Assembly (NCBI GenBank): GCA_947446835.1
Contig: CANFHS010000105.1
Location: 1-8,138, forward strand
Direction: 5' to 3'
Source of the DNA: Bacteriovoracaceae bacterium
Lineage (GTDB): Bacteria > Bdellovibrionota > UBA1018
Length of the DNA: 8,138 nucleotides
Shown in pieces: positions 1 to 5,775 of the stretch. Position 1 is the stretch's first letter; each line of letters starts with the position of its first letter. The notes below the pieces were generated by a model. That model saw nothing but the letters and a program-made list of their open reading frames with translations, had not been told where the DNA came from and did not search any database. The translations under genes and the position numbers were made by a program.

Positions 1-458
1 CCAGCCGGCGACGCGCGATCCAGGAAGAGTACAACCAGAAGTACGGCATCACCCCGCAGACCATCCGCAAGGCCATTCCGGCGCCCCTCACGCCTGCGCT
101 GGCGGACGACGGCGAAGTGGCTTCCACTTCGGGCCGTGCCGGAAAGCTGGCCGATCGGGCCCAGCTGGCCAAGCGCGCCCTGCGCACGGGCGCGGGCTCG
201 GGTCACGGCAAAAGCGTTTGGAGCGCCGCCGATCCGGGTGCCGCCATGTCGGAGCTGGACCTGGTGGACGAAGGTTCGCGGCTGGAAGAGATCCGCACCC
301 TGGCAGGCGATTATTTCACCACGCTGGAGGAGGTGCCCAAGGCCGCGTCCCGGCTCGAGGCCGACATGCGGGAGGCGGCGCGGGCCATGCAGTTCGAGCG
401 CGCCGCCGAGATCCGCGACCGGATCAAGCGCCTCAAGGCCCTGGCTCTGGCCCTTTGA
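1..458 (+). CDS. uvrB: UvrABC system protein B, C-terminal part (5' end outside window)
   Basis: UvrB is the damage-verifying helicase-like subunit of bacterial nucleotide excision repair; it receives DNA from UvrA and recruits UvrC. Only the last 151 residues are present, read in the frame beginning at base 3. The fragment opens with RRRAIQEEYNQKYGITPQTI, matching the conserved end of the UvrB helicase core (E. coli has a similar AYNEEHGITPQ stretch). It closes with a UVR domain of the form SRLEADMREAARAMQFERAA followed by EIRDRIKRL, the helical hairpin that contacts the matching motif in UvrC. The linker between the ITP motif and the UVR domain is about 99 residues, against roughly 47 in E. 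coli as I recall that sequence. It is rich in Ala, Gly, Arg and Lys, so probably disordered. The stop is TGA at 456-458, followed directly by a GC-rich hairpin. Identification is firm; the meaning of the long linker is not known. Confidence 0.95.
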   Translation, partial: SRRRAIQEEYNQKYGITPQTIRKAIPAPLTPALADDGEVASTSGRAGKLADRAQLAKRALRTGAGSGHGKSVWSAADPGAAMSELDLVDEGSRLEEIRTLAGDYFTTLEEVPKAASRLEADMREAARAMQFERAAEIRDRIKRLKALALAL

Positions 459-459
459 G

Positions 460-491
460 CCCGGTTCCGGCCTCGGGGCTGGAAAACCGGG
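460..491 (+). terminator. GC-rich hairpin just after uvrB (terminator-like, no T-tract)
   Basis: CCCGGTT at 460-466 pairs perfectly with AACCGGG at 485-491, and a further CC/GG pair (467-468 with 481-482) can form across a two-base AA bulge. The hairpin starts two bases after the uvrB stop. The bases that follow (AATTCCTGG) hold no run of T, so it is not a canonical intrinsic terminator. It could instead protect the 3' end of the transcript or slow polymerase. The stem is seen directly; the role is inferred. Confidence 0.35.
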
Positions 492-535
492 AATTCCTGG
501 GCTAGGGTGCCGTGGAATTGGCTCGGGGGGGCACG

Positions 536-1435
536 ATGAAACGGGTAGGGGCACTGGGTGGGCTGATCTGCGGAAGTCTGGGGCTCTTGGCCTGCGGAAA
601 AGGTTTCGGCACGAGCCGGCTGGCCGAGCTGGAATCGGGAAACGCCGCCGCGGTGGTTTCCGCGGTGACCGCCATGAACGCGGGATTGGATGAAAACGGA
701 GGCGGAGCCTCGCCGATCAGCGATGAGCCTGCGTGCGCGACCTCGCTGCGCCTTCAGCCTTGCGCGAACCAGGTGCGCCAGAAGACCTACTCGGACTGCG
801 CCTTGCCGGACGCCGGGGTCCGGGTCAGCGGGACCGCGGTCCTGCAGTACGTGGATCGCCAGAATCCGGCCTGTGATCTGGGCCAGGGCCCTGCCGGACT
901 CGGACCCGCGATTGCCAACGAGGAATCCGTCTGGAGCGCGGAGCTCTCGTTTACCCGGACTTCGGGAGGCGAGCTGAAAGTCGCAACCCGGGCGCATCGG
1001 GATTTCCGGGGAATTAACTTCAGTGGAGGCATCCGGCTGACCAGCACCGGGGCCGTGGGCGAGTACCGCCTGGATGTCTTCGGCGTCCGCCGCTCCTGGG
1101 TCCGCGACGGCAAGACGGTCGTCGACGTTTCGACCCAGTCGGTGGCTCCGCTGGAGGTGGTCCAGGGCCTGGCCCGTGGAATCCGCGAGATCCGGCGTGG
1201 CACCCTGGAAGTGAGTCACAACCTGGCCAGGACGGTGGTGCGCCTCAGCCCCTCCGACCTGCTTTGGGGCTCCGCCACCTGCTGTCATCCCACCTCGGGC
1301 ACGATGGCCATCGAGTACCTGGAGGGCCGCACGGGCAGGGCCACGCTCGAATTCCAGGGCTGCGGCAGGGCCGTGCTCAAATCGACCGACCCCCAGGTGC
1401 CCGACGAAACCATCACGCTGGCCGACTGCAAGTAA
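536..1435 (+). CDS. Cys-rich lipoprotein of unknown function
   Basis: The predicted protein has 299 residues. It begins MKRVGALGGLICGSLGLLAC, a short basic start and hydrophobic stretch ending in a lipobox (LLAC) with the acylated Cys at residue 20. Residue +2 is Gly, so outer-membrane sorting is more likely than inner-membrane retention. I chose ATG 536 because a G-rich Shine-Dalgarno-like run lies just upstream and the lipobox is then at normal distance; an in-frame GTG at 512 would add eight residues. The mature part carries many cysteines, including a CC pair in ATCCHPTSGTMAIEY and a final ...LADCK, which suggests disulfides outside the cytoplasm. Alternating patterns such as DVFGVRRS, VDVSTQS, GTLEVSHN and ATLEFQGCG suggest a beta-rich fold. 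From memory, this C-terminal pattern resembles lipoprotein families of Bdellovibrio relatives, but I cannot name a family. The gene lies 77 nt after uvrB and converges on another lipoprotein gene. Confidence 0.85.
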   Translation: MKRVGALGGLICGSLGLLACGKGFGTSRLAELESGNAAAVVSAVTAMNAGLDENGGGASPISDEPACATSLRLQPCANQVRQKTYSDCALPDAGVRVSGTAVLQYVDRQNPACDLGQGPAGLGPAIANEESVWSAELSFTRTSGGELKVATRAHRDFRGINFSGGIRLTSTGAVGEYRLDVFGVRRSWVRDGKTVVDVSTQSVAPLEVVQGLARGIREIRRGTLEVSHNLARTVVRLSPSDLLWGSATCCHPTSGTMAIEYLEGRTGRATLEFQGCGRAVLKSTDPQVPDETITLADCK

Positions 1436-1449
1436 CCATTCCGGTTACT
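1431..1449. terminator. Inverted repeat spanning both convergent stop codons
   Basis: AGTAACC (1431-1437), a five-base loop ATTCC, then GGTTACT (1443-1449) form a perfect 7-bp stem. The left arm contains the TAA stop (1433-1435) of the plus-strand lipoprotein gene. The right arm contains the complement of the TAA stop (1445-1447) of the minus-strand lipoprotein gene. Being symmetric, it can fold in both transcripts. There is no T-run on either side, so it may act as a weak bidirectional terminator or transcript-end stabiliser. Confidence 0.4.
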
Positions 1450-2077
1450 GGTAGCGTTCGAAGAACTCCGCCAAGGCGTCCTGGGCCAGCTTTTCGAGGA
1501 AGCGGAGGCGTGGCGGCAGGTGCATGGCCGAGGTCCGTTCTTCCGCGACCTTGCGGTCCTGCTTTTCGGCCAAGGCCCGGCGCACTTCGCCGGTCTTCAG
1601 GTCCGTGAACTCGAGGTTCGCCGATACGGCGCCGTCCAGGGACTTCACCCGCACCAGGCGCTCGGATTTTCCGTCGTCGCCCCGTTCCGCGGCCAGCTGC
1701 GAGTCGGTGACGGTCTCGGACGAAACCCCTTCGTGGGTTTCGGCTTCAAAGCGGCGCACTTCGATGCGCAGGGCCAGATCGGCGCCCGCCGCCTGGGCCC
1801 AGCCGCGCCAGTCCGAGATCTGCGTCCCGGGCGCCTGCCGGGCGCGTTCGGTGTCCTGCTTGCTGACCAGGATGAAGCTGCCGTGCTCGCGGATCTGGTT
1901 GACCAGCGCGACCTCGAACACGGCGCGGGCCGTGGCTTCGCCCGTGACCTCGACCAGCGCCACCTTGCGGCCTTCGAGCCGCGAAAGTTCAGGCGTGGTC
2001 TTGGGCGCGCTGGAGCACGCAGCCAAGGCCCCGACGAGGAGAGCGCAGAGGCTGCTTCCGGACAGGAGCCGGCTCAT
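1445..2077 (-). CDS. Putative lipoprotein, possibly CsgG/LpoB-like alpha/beta fold
   Basis: The predicted protein has 210 residues. Its start MSRLLSGSSLCALLVGALAA is followed by Cys21, giving the lipobox LAAC; +2 is Ser, which fits outer-membrane lipoprotein sorting. After a short Pro/Thr linker comes GRKVALVEVTGEATARAVFE, then LVNQIREHGSFILVSKQDTE and AAGADLALRIEVRRFEAE. This beta-alpha-beta order, with an 'X-G-x-F-x-L-V' element followed later by 'G-A-D-x-x-L', recalls the CsgG/LpoB/FlgT-like periplasmic fold, whose members sense or assemble envelope structures. The resemblance is weak and no family can be assigned. The second half is highly charged (EKQDRKVAEERTSAM) and ends in a probable helix. 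The gene starts 20 nt after the stop of the zinc-ribbon gene on the same strand, so the two probably form an operon. No strong Shine-Dalgarno is visible upstream of the ATG, which fits coupling to the upstream gene. Confidence 0.8.
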   Translation of the reverse strand: MSRLLSGSSLCALLVGALAACSSAPKTTPELSRLEGRKVALVEVTGEATARAVFEVALVNQIREHGSFILVSKQDTERARQAPGTQISDWRGWAQAAGADLALRIEVRRFEAETHEGVSSETVTDSQLAAERGDDGKSERLVRVKSLDGAVSANLEFTDLKTGEVRRALAEKQDRKVAEERTSAMHLPPRLRFLEKLAQDALAEFFERYQ

Positions 2078-2097
2078 CGCGATCCGTCGGGTGGGCT

Positions 2098-2562
2098 TCA
2101 GGAAGCCTGTCCGCCGTGGATGAGGATCTTGACGTCGGTGCGGAAGATCACTTCCACCTTGTTCGGGTAGATGAGCTTTCCGACGATGCCTTCGCCGAAG
2201 TTCGGGTGGTTGATCTTGTCGCCCAGGGTGAAGTGGCCCTTGGTGGAGTAGGACTTCATCGGCGCTGCGCGATGGGTGTTCATCAGCTTTTCCCATTCGA
2301 CTTCAACGGGATTGGATTCCTGGACTTCAGCGGCGGCTTTCTTGGAAGCGCGCTTTTTGGTGCCCGTCGCCTTGGCGGCGCCGCCCGGCTCGGTCACACC
2401 CTTGGGGGCCTTGTAAGCGTGGATTTTTTTGCAAGTACGGCACTCGACCTTGGCCATCCGGTCGCCTTGCATCGACACCACGACGTGATTAAGGTCCATT
2501 TTGCAGCTGGTGCAGTAAGCCAGGGCTTCGCTGCCGACACCGGAATTCGTCGAACGGGCCAT
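2098..2562 (-). CDS. Zinc-ribbon plus SH3-like (CarD/KOW-like) small protein
   Basis: The predicted protein has 154 residues in three parts. Residues 16-50 are a Cys4 zinc ribbon: YCTSC (C17, C20) and ECRTC (C41, C44), 20 residues apart. Residues 52-85 are a Lys/Ala-rich linker (KKRASKKAAAEV), probably disordered and able to touch nucleic acid. Residues 104-150 form a compact beta domain with the pattern FTLGDKINHPNFGEGIV, then KVEVIF and KILIHG, typical of small SH3-like barrels such as CarD or KOW-type domains that bind RNA polymerase or nucleic acid. The zinc ribbon and linker suggest a cytoplasmic regulatory or nucleic-acid-associated role; this is inference. ATG 2562 is preferred over an in-frame TTG six bases upstream because GGAG (complement of 2571-2574) sits 8 nt before it. 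It is first in a two-gene unit with the downstream lipoprotein and divergent from uvrC. Similar proteins occur, as I recall, in many delta-type proteobacteria, usually annotated as hypothetical. Confidence 0.85.
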   Translation of the reverse strand: MARSTNSGVGSEALAYCTSCKMDLNHVVVSMQGDRMAKVECRTCKKIHAYKAPKGVTEPGGAAKATGTKKRASKKAAAEVQESNPVEVEWEKLMNTHRAAPMKSYSTKGHFTLGDKINHPNFGEGIVGKLIYPNKVEVIFRTDVKILIHGGQAS

Positions 2563-2611
2563 GATCAAGTCTCCGAAAAAGTTGAGTGGAAAGCCGTTTG
2601 AGGGTTAGGTG

Positions 2612-2641
2612 GTTATAGGAGAGAGACGGTTGGAAAATCAA
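2612..2641 (-). promoter_or_regulatory. Sigma70-like promoter for the zinc-ribbon/lipoprotein unit
   Basis: On the minus strand, TTGATT (complement of 2636-2641) and TATAAC (complement of 2612-2617) are separated by 18 bases. The -10 box matches TATAAT at 5 of 6 positions and the -35 box matches TTGACA at 4 of 6. Transcription would start near 2605, giving a leader of about 40 nt before the ATG at 2562. The promoter overlaps the ribosome-binding site and first codons of uvrC on the other strand, so the two divergent genes may interfere with one another. This is sequence pattern only. Confidence 0.45.
2617..2621 (+). promoter_or_regulatory. Ribosome-binding site that favours a TTG start for uvrC
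   Basis: AGGAG at 2617-2621 lies 8 nt before a TTG at 2630, an ideal spacing. The upstream in-frame GTG at 2609 has only GAGGG (2600-2604) with a 4-nt gap. The downstream ATG at 2657 has no good site. Confidence 0.5.
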
Positions 2642-4330
2642 GAATTTCGCTCGCAGATGCTGGAGCGGGCCAAGGAAACAGTCACGTCTCCCGGCTGCTA
2701 CCTCATGCGAGACGAGGCGAGCACCGTCATCTACGTGGGCAAAGCCCGTAATTTGCGGAGTCGTTTGCTCCAGTACTTCCAGCCGGACGTCCAGGAGCAT
2801 CCCCGCACCGAGATGATGGTGGGACGGGTCCGGCGGTTTGACGTCATCCTGACCGAGACCGAAGCCGAAGCCCTGATTCTTGAAGCCACCCTGATCAAGA
2901 AGCACAAGCCCAAGTTCAACGTCCGGCTCAAGGACGACAAGACTTACCCGTACCTCCGGATCGACCAGGGAGTCAGCTTTCCCCGCATCGAGTGGACGCG
3001 CAAGGTCCGCCGGGATGGGAGCCGGTATTTTGGTCCCTTTCCTTCGTCAGGGGCGGCCCGAAAAGTGCTGAAGCTGCTCAATGAGACGTTCCAGCTCAGG
3101 GACTGCTCGGACAACACCTTCCGCCACCGTTCCCGGCCCTGCATCCTCCATCAGATGGGCCAGTGCTCGGCCCCCTGCGTGGGCCTCATCACGCCCCAGG
3201 CCTACCGGGAGGTAATCCAGGAAGTGATAGGAGTTCTTGAAGGAAGGGGCGACAAGCTCCTGAAAGAGCTGAGAAAAGGCATGGAGGATGCGGCGGCGGA
3301 GGACGAGTTCGAGCTCGCCGCCGAATACCGCGACCAGCTGCAGGCGCTGGAGCTGGTCACGGCCACCCAGGTGGTGGCCGAGCCGGGCTCGGTGCGGAGC
3401 CGGGACGTGGCCTCGGTGGCCCGCCACGGCTCCGAAGGCCACGGGGTCATGCTCCAGCTTCGCGAGGGCAAGCTGGTGGCGGTTCGCCATTATCACTTGC
3501 AGAACCTGGACGAATCCCTGCCCGAGCCCGAGGTCCTCAAGGACTTCCTGGCCCAATTCTACCTGGAAGCGTCCGACGAAGGGTCTGAGCTGGCTCGCGC
3601 GTCCGAAGTGCTGCTGGCCGAGCCGCCCGCGGACCTGGAGCTTCTGGAGCGGACGCTGGGAGTTTCGGTCCGGGTGGCCGAAAGCGCCTCGGATCGGCAG
3701 CTGCTGAATGTGGCCCTGGCCAATGCCCGGCATGGACTGGAGCAGGCCTCGCGCAAGGAGCAGGGGCACGGGCTCAAGGCGCTCGAGGACATCCTGGACA
3801 AGCTGCACCTGCAGAGGCTGCCCCAGCGAATCGAGTGCTACGACATCTCGAATTTCCAGGGCACCGACTCGGTGGCTTCACGGGTGGTGTTCGTGGACGG
3901 GGCTCCCGACAAGAACCTCTATCGGCGCTACAAGATCAAGACGGTGGAAGGTTCCAACGACTTTGCTTCCATGCGCGAAGTGCTGGGTCGACGCTTTGCC
4001 AACGACGAAAGCCTGCCGGACCTGGTGGTGGTGGACGGCGGCAAAGGGCAGCTGGCCCAGGCCGTGGCCATCCTGGAAGAGCTGGGGGTGCAGGGCGTGG
4101 GGGTGGTGGGCCTGGCCAAGGCCCGCACCGAGAGCGACTTCCAGGCCACCGAGGTCAAAGGGTCGCACGAGCGCATCTTCATCCCCAATCGCAAGAACCC
4201 GGTTCCGCTGCTTCCGCATACCGAAGCCTACAAGCTTTTGACCCATATCCGGGACGAGGCCCATCGGTTTGCCGTGAGCTACCACCGGGCCGTGAGGTCC
4301 AAACGCATCCTGGGCGGCGATCGGGACTGA
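2630..4330 (+). CDS. uvrC: UvrABC system protein C (excinuclease), lacking the C-terminal HhH domain
   Basis: UvrC is the nuclease of nucleotide excision repair and cuts on both sides of a lesion marked by UvrB. The protein has 566 residues from TTG 2630, or 573 from GTG 2609. Residues 20-97 are the GIY-YIG nuclease (3' cut): GCY (Y24), IYVGKARN (Y35, K38, R40), E85 and N97, with the family's 12-residue Glu-Asn spacing. Cysteines C159, C171, C179 and C183 have spacings 12, 8 and 4, like the Fe-S quartet reported in E. coli UvrC. A UVR motif (DEFELAAEYRDQLQALE) lies near residues 224-242 and would pair with UvrB. The RNase H-like nuclease (5' cut) shows D405 in YDISNFQG, D444 in NDFASM, D469 in VVVDGGKGQL and H545 in DEAHRFA, matching E. 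coli D399, D438, D466 and H538. Only 21 residues follow that His, ending RSKRILGGDRD, so the usual tandem helix-hairpin-helix domain is absent. No HhH-like continuation appears in the other frames just downstream. Confidence 0.97.
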   Translation: MENQEFRSQMLERAKETVTSPGCYLMRDEASTVIYVGKARNLRSRLLQYFQPDVQEHPRTEMMVGRVRRFDVILTETEAEALILEATLIKKHKPKFNVRLKDDKTYPYLRIDQGVSFPRIEWTRKVRRDGSRYFGPFPSSGAARKVLKLLNETFQLRDCSDNTFRHRSRPCILHQMGQCSAPCVGLITPQAYREVIQEVIGVLEGRGDKLLKELRKGMEDAAAEDEFELAAEYRDQLQALELVTATQVVAEPGSVRSRDVASVARHGSEGHGVMLQLREGKLVAVRHYHLQNLDESLPEPEVLKDFLAQFYLEASDEGSELARASEVLLAEPPADLELLERTLGVSVRVAESASDRQLLNVALANARHGLEQASRKEQGHGLKALEDILDKLHLQRLPQRIECYDISNFQGTDSVASRVVFVDGAPDKNLYRRYKIKTVEGSNDFASMREVLGRRFANDESLPDLVVVDGGKGQLAQAVAILEELGVQGVGVVGLAKARTESDFQATEVKGSHERIFIPNRKNPVPLLPHTEAYKLLTHIRDEAHRFAVSYHRAVRSKRILGGDRD

Positions 4331-4333
4331 GCA

Positions 4334-4354
4334 CCTGTCCACGGCTTGGACAGG
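4334..4354 (+). terminator. Hairpin directly after uvrC (terminator-like, no T-tract)
   Basis: CCTGTCC (4334-4340), loop ACGGCTT, GGACAGG (4348-4354): a perfect 7-bp stem beginning three bases after the uvrC stop. The following bases CGGAAGGG hold no T-run, so Rho-independent termination is doubtful. The hairpin nonetheless marks a likely boundary between uvrC and the secreted-protein cluster. It follows the same layout as the hairpin after uvrB. Confidence 0.4.
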
Positions 4355-4402
4355 CGGAAGGGTCTCAGATCGAATCCCGCTGAACCCCGGCCCTATTTCA
4401 TC

Positions 4403-4418
4403 TGGCATTGCTCCTGCA
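4403..4418 (+). promoter_or_regulatory. Candidate sigma54 (-24/-12) promoter before the secreted-protein cluster
   Basis: TGGCATTGCTCCTGCA carries the GG (4404-4405) and GC (4416-4417) cores separated by exactly 10 bases. It matches 9 of the 12 defined positions of TGGCACRNNNNTTGCW. A start near 4429 would give a leader of about 34 nt before the GTG at 4463, which contains AGGAG. By rough estimate, several matches of this quality could occur by chance on both strands of a window this size, so the location is the main support. No enhancer-like repeat was recognised upstream. Confidence 0.35.
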
Positions 4419-4451
4419 ACGAGGGGGTCCAATCCCTTCATCCTTTTGTCC

Positions 4452-4456
4452 AGGAG
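4452..4456 (+). promoter_or_regulatory. Ribosome-binding site that decides a GTG start
   Basis: AGGAG lies 6 nt before GTG 4463. The start it selects puts a clean Sec signal peptide at the N-terminus, whereas upstream in-frame starts would bury that hydrophobic stretch behind about 40 unrelated residues. Confidence 0.6.
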
Positions 4457-4462
4457 TTGCCC

Positions 4463-5059
4463 GTGAGTTTCCGCCCCCGGTCCTTCTTTGCCCTGACCCT
4501 CGTCCTTTCCGCCCTTCCGATCCAGTCCGTGCAGGCCGAAGGGACGAAGCCCGAAGCGCCGTGTGTCCGCAAGCTCCGTGAGACCGATCGAAGAATCGAT
4601 GTCCTGCGCGCCAACGCCGCTTTCCGCGAAGAGGAGATCGGGCAGGTCCAGGACATCCTGCTGGACATGCGGCGCAAAGCCTTCCCGCTGAACGCGTCCC
4701 GCGCGGTCTTGACCTTGGGAGCCGTCGTCCGGGGCGGTGGCTCCGGTTTGGCCATGCTCGGAGGGAGTCTCTTCGTCGGTGAGGTCCAGGGTGTCACTGA
4801 AAAGCGCCTCCAGGACCAGATCGAACGCGCTTCCCAGGATCGGGACGACTCGTTCGAGCGCTCCAAGGAACTGGTGCACGTGCGCGCCGTGGCCCGCCGG
4901 GGCTGCGCGGACGCCCCAGCGCCCCGCGTGTCGAAGGTCCGTCCTGTCACCGGAGGGGCTCCCTCGGTCTCGCTTCGCGAGGTCAAGGCGGGCGTCGAGC
5001 CGGAAGTGGCGATGCCTGTTTCGCGTGCCTCGGGCTCGGTGAGCCAGGCCCGCAATTGA
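4463..5059 (+). CDS. Secreted paralog 1: Cys-pair periplasmic protein of unknown function
   Basis: The predicted protein has 198 residues. MSFRPRSFFALTLVLSALPI followed by QSVQA is a Sec signal peptide with probable cleavage after Ala25. The mature protein begins with a first Cys (C34) in CVRKLRETDRRIDVLRANAA, then a charged helix to Phe74-Pro75. A Gly/Ala-rich hydrophobic segment follows (about residues 81-108, with LAMLGGSLFVG). Then comes DRDDSFERSKELVHVRAVAR with the second Cys at residue 148, and a 50-residue Pro/Val/Ser tail likely to be disordered. The two cysteines probably form a disulfide. The hydrophobic segment could be a membrane helix or a buried helix. GTG start with AGGAG upstream. 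It is the first of three consecutive genes with the same layout and lies 132 nt after uvrC, behind a hairpin and a sigma54-like site. I do not recognise the family. Confidence 0.85.
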   Translation: MSFRPRSFFALTLVLSALPIQSVQAEGTKPEAPCVRKLRETDRRIDVLRANAAFREEEIGQVQDILLDMRRKAFPLNASRAVLTLGAVVRGGGSGLAMLGGSLFVGEVQGVTEKRLQDQIERASQDRDDSFERSKELVHVRAVARRGCADAPAPRVSKVRPVTGGAPSVSLREVKAGVEPEVAMPVSRASGSVSQARN

Positions 5060-5092
5060 AACACCAGAGCTCCGCTTTTTGGGGAATTCGAA

Positions 5093-5773
5093 ATGAAACG
5101 ATTTGCCGTCCGTACCGTGGCTTCCGTCCTGGTCCTTGGTGCAATATTGCCCGCTTCGTTCGCATTCGCCGGACCCGGGCCCATGCCGCCCGAGTGCCAG
5201 GTTCCCCGTTACCGGAATCTGATTCATGACCTGGACGTCCGGCTCAAGATGCTTGCCAGCCGCGGGGACGCCAAGAACGCCGAGGCATCCGAGCTGACCG
5301 AGCTTTGGGTGGACACGAATCTCAAGGAATTTCCGGCACTGGCGGCACTCGGGGTCGGGGGCCTGGCGGTTGTCTGGGCGCCTTATCAAGCGGTGACGAA
5401 GGCCGGTTTGCCGCGACGCGTTAAGTTTGCGACAGCGCTCAGTCTCAAGAAATATGGCACGTTCGTCGGCACGACCGTGGTGGCGCCCGTTTACCGGTAT
5501 TTTCGCGAGACGCCGGATTGGCTCGAGGCCAGGGCTGAAGGGGCCTGGGATCAAAGCGCCGACTCTTACCAGACGATCGAAGGGCTCCTTTCACGTCGTG
5601 AATTGGCCAAGCGGGATTGTCGTTCTGTCATGGCAGGCAAGGTCACGGGCACTTCTCCTCGGGTCGCTGAGAAGCGGATCAAGGGTGACACCGTGAAGGT
5701 GTTCCATCAATCCTGGTCGTTCCACCTGGGCGGCAAGACGCAGGGCCAGGCCTCGAGCGAGGCCCGGGAGTGA
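5093..5773 (+). CDS. Secreted paralog 2: longer Cys-pair protein with a second hydrophobic segment
   Basis: The predicted protein has 226 residues, starting at ATG with GGGGAA upstream. A Sec signal peptide (MKRFAVRTVASVLVLGAILP, then ASFAFA) is cleaved after about residue 26. C35 lies in ECQVPRYRNLIHDLDVRLKM, followed by a charged helix ending at Phe80-Pro81 and a hydrophobic stretch (ALAALGVGGLAVVWAPY). The closing motif DSYQTIEGLLSRRELAKRDC has its Cys at residue 176. Compared with the other two paralogs it has about 22-25 extra residues between Phe-Pro and D-S-Y, carrying a second apolar stretch (YGTFVGTTVVAPVYRYF). This suggests a two-helix membrane hairpin or an extra amphipathic helix. 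The tail is basic and Ser/Gly-rich, ending EARE. It starts 33 nt after paralog 1, and paralog 3 begins within 2 nt of its stop, so the three are probably cotranscribed. Unknown function. Confidence 0.85.
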   Translation: MKRFAVRTVASVLVLGAILPASFAFAGPGPMPPECQVPRYRNLIHDLDVRLKMLASRGDAKNAEASELTELWVDTNLKEFPALAALGVGGLAVVWAPYQAVTKAGLPRRVKFATALSLKKYGTFVGTTVVAPVYRYFRETPDWLEARAEGAWDQSADSYQTIEGLLSRRELAKRDCRSVMAGKVTGTSPRVAEKRIKGDTVKVFHQSWSFHLGGKTQGQASSEARE

Positions 5774-5775
5774 GG

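Noticed and set aside
311..1288. A 325-codon open frame on the minus strand
   Set aside because: Antisense to uvrB and the lipoprotein gene; composition is shadow-like and no domain or export signal is seen.
1520..2170. A 216-codon open frame on the plus strand
   Set aside because: It opposes the minus-strand lipoprotein, which has a clean lipobox. The plus-strand product has no recognisable features.
2582..2610. Plus-strand uvrC promoter TTGAGT-N17-TTAGGT
   Set aside because: The -10 matches consensus at only 2 of 6 positions; too weak to call.
4355..4385. tRNA-like 3' end (GATCGAATCCCGC) after uvrC
   Set aside because: It resembles a T-loop, but the bases before it (CTCAG) do not pair with CCCGC to form a T-arm, and no anticodon or D-arm fits upstream. 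Probably coincidence.
4331..4400. Frameshifted HhH domain after uvrC
   Set aside because: Reading on in the other frames gives no GIG or GVG hairpin motifs, so the domain is truly missing and not frameshifted.
3878..5554. A 558-codon open frame on the minus strand
   Set aside because: It lies antisense to the uvrC 3' end and to paralogs 1 and 2, which have catalytic motifs or signal peptides. Its translation is rich in Gly, His, Arg and Gln with no motif, typical of an antisense shadow in GC-rich DNA.
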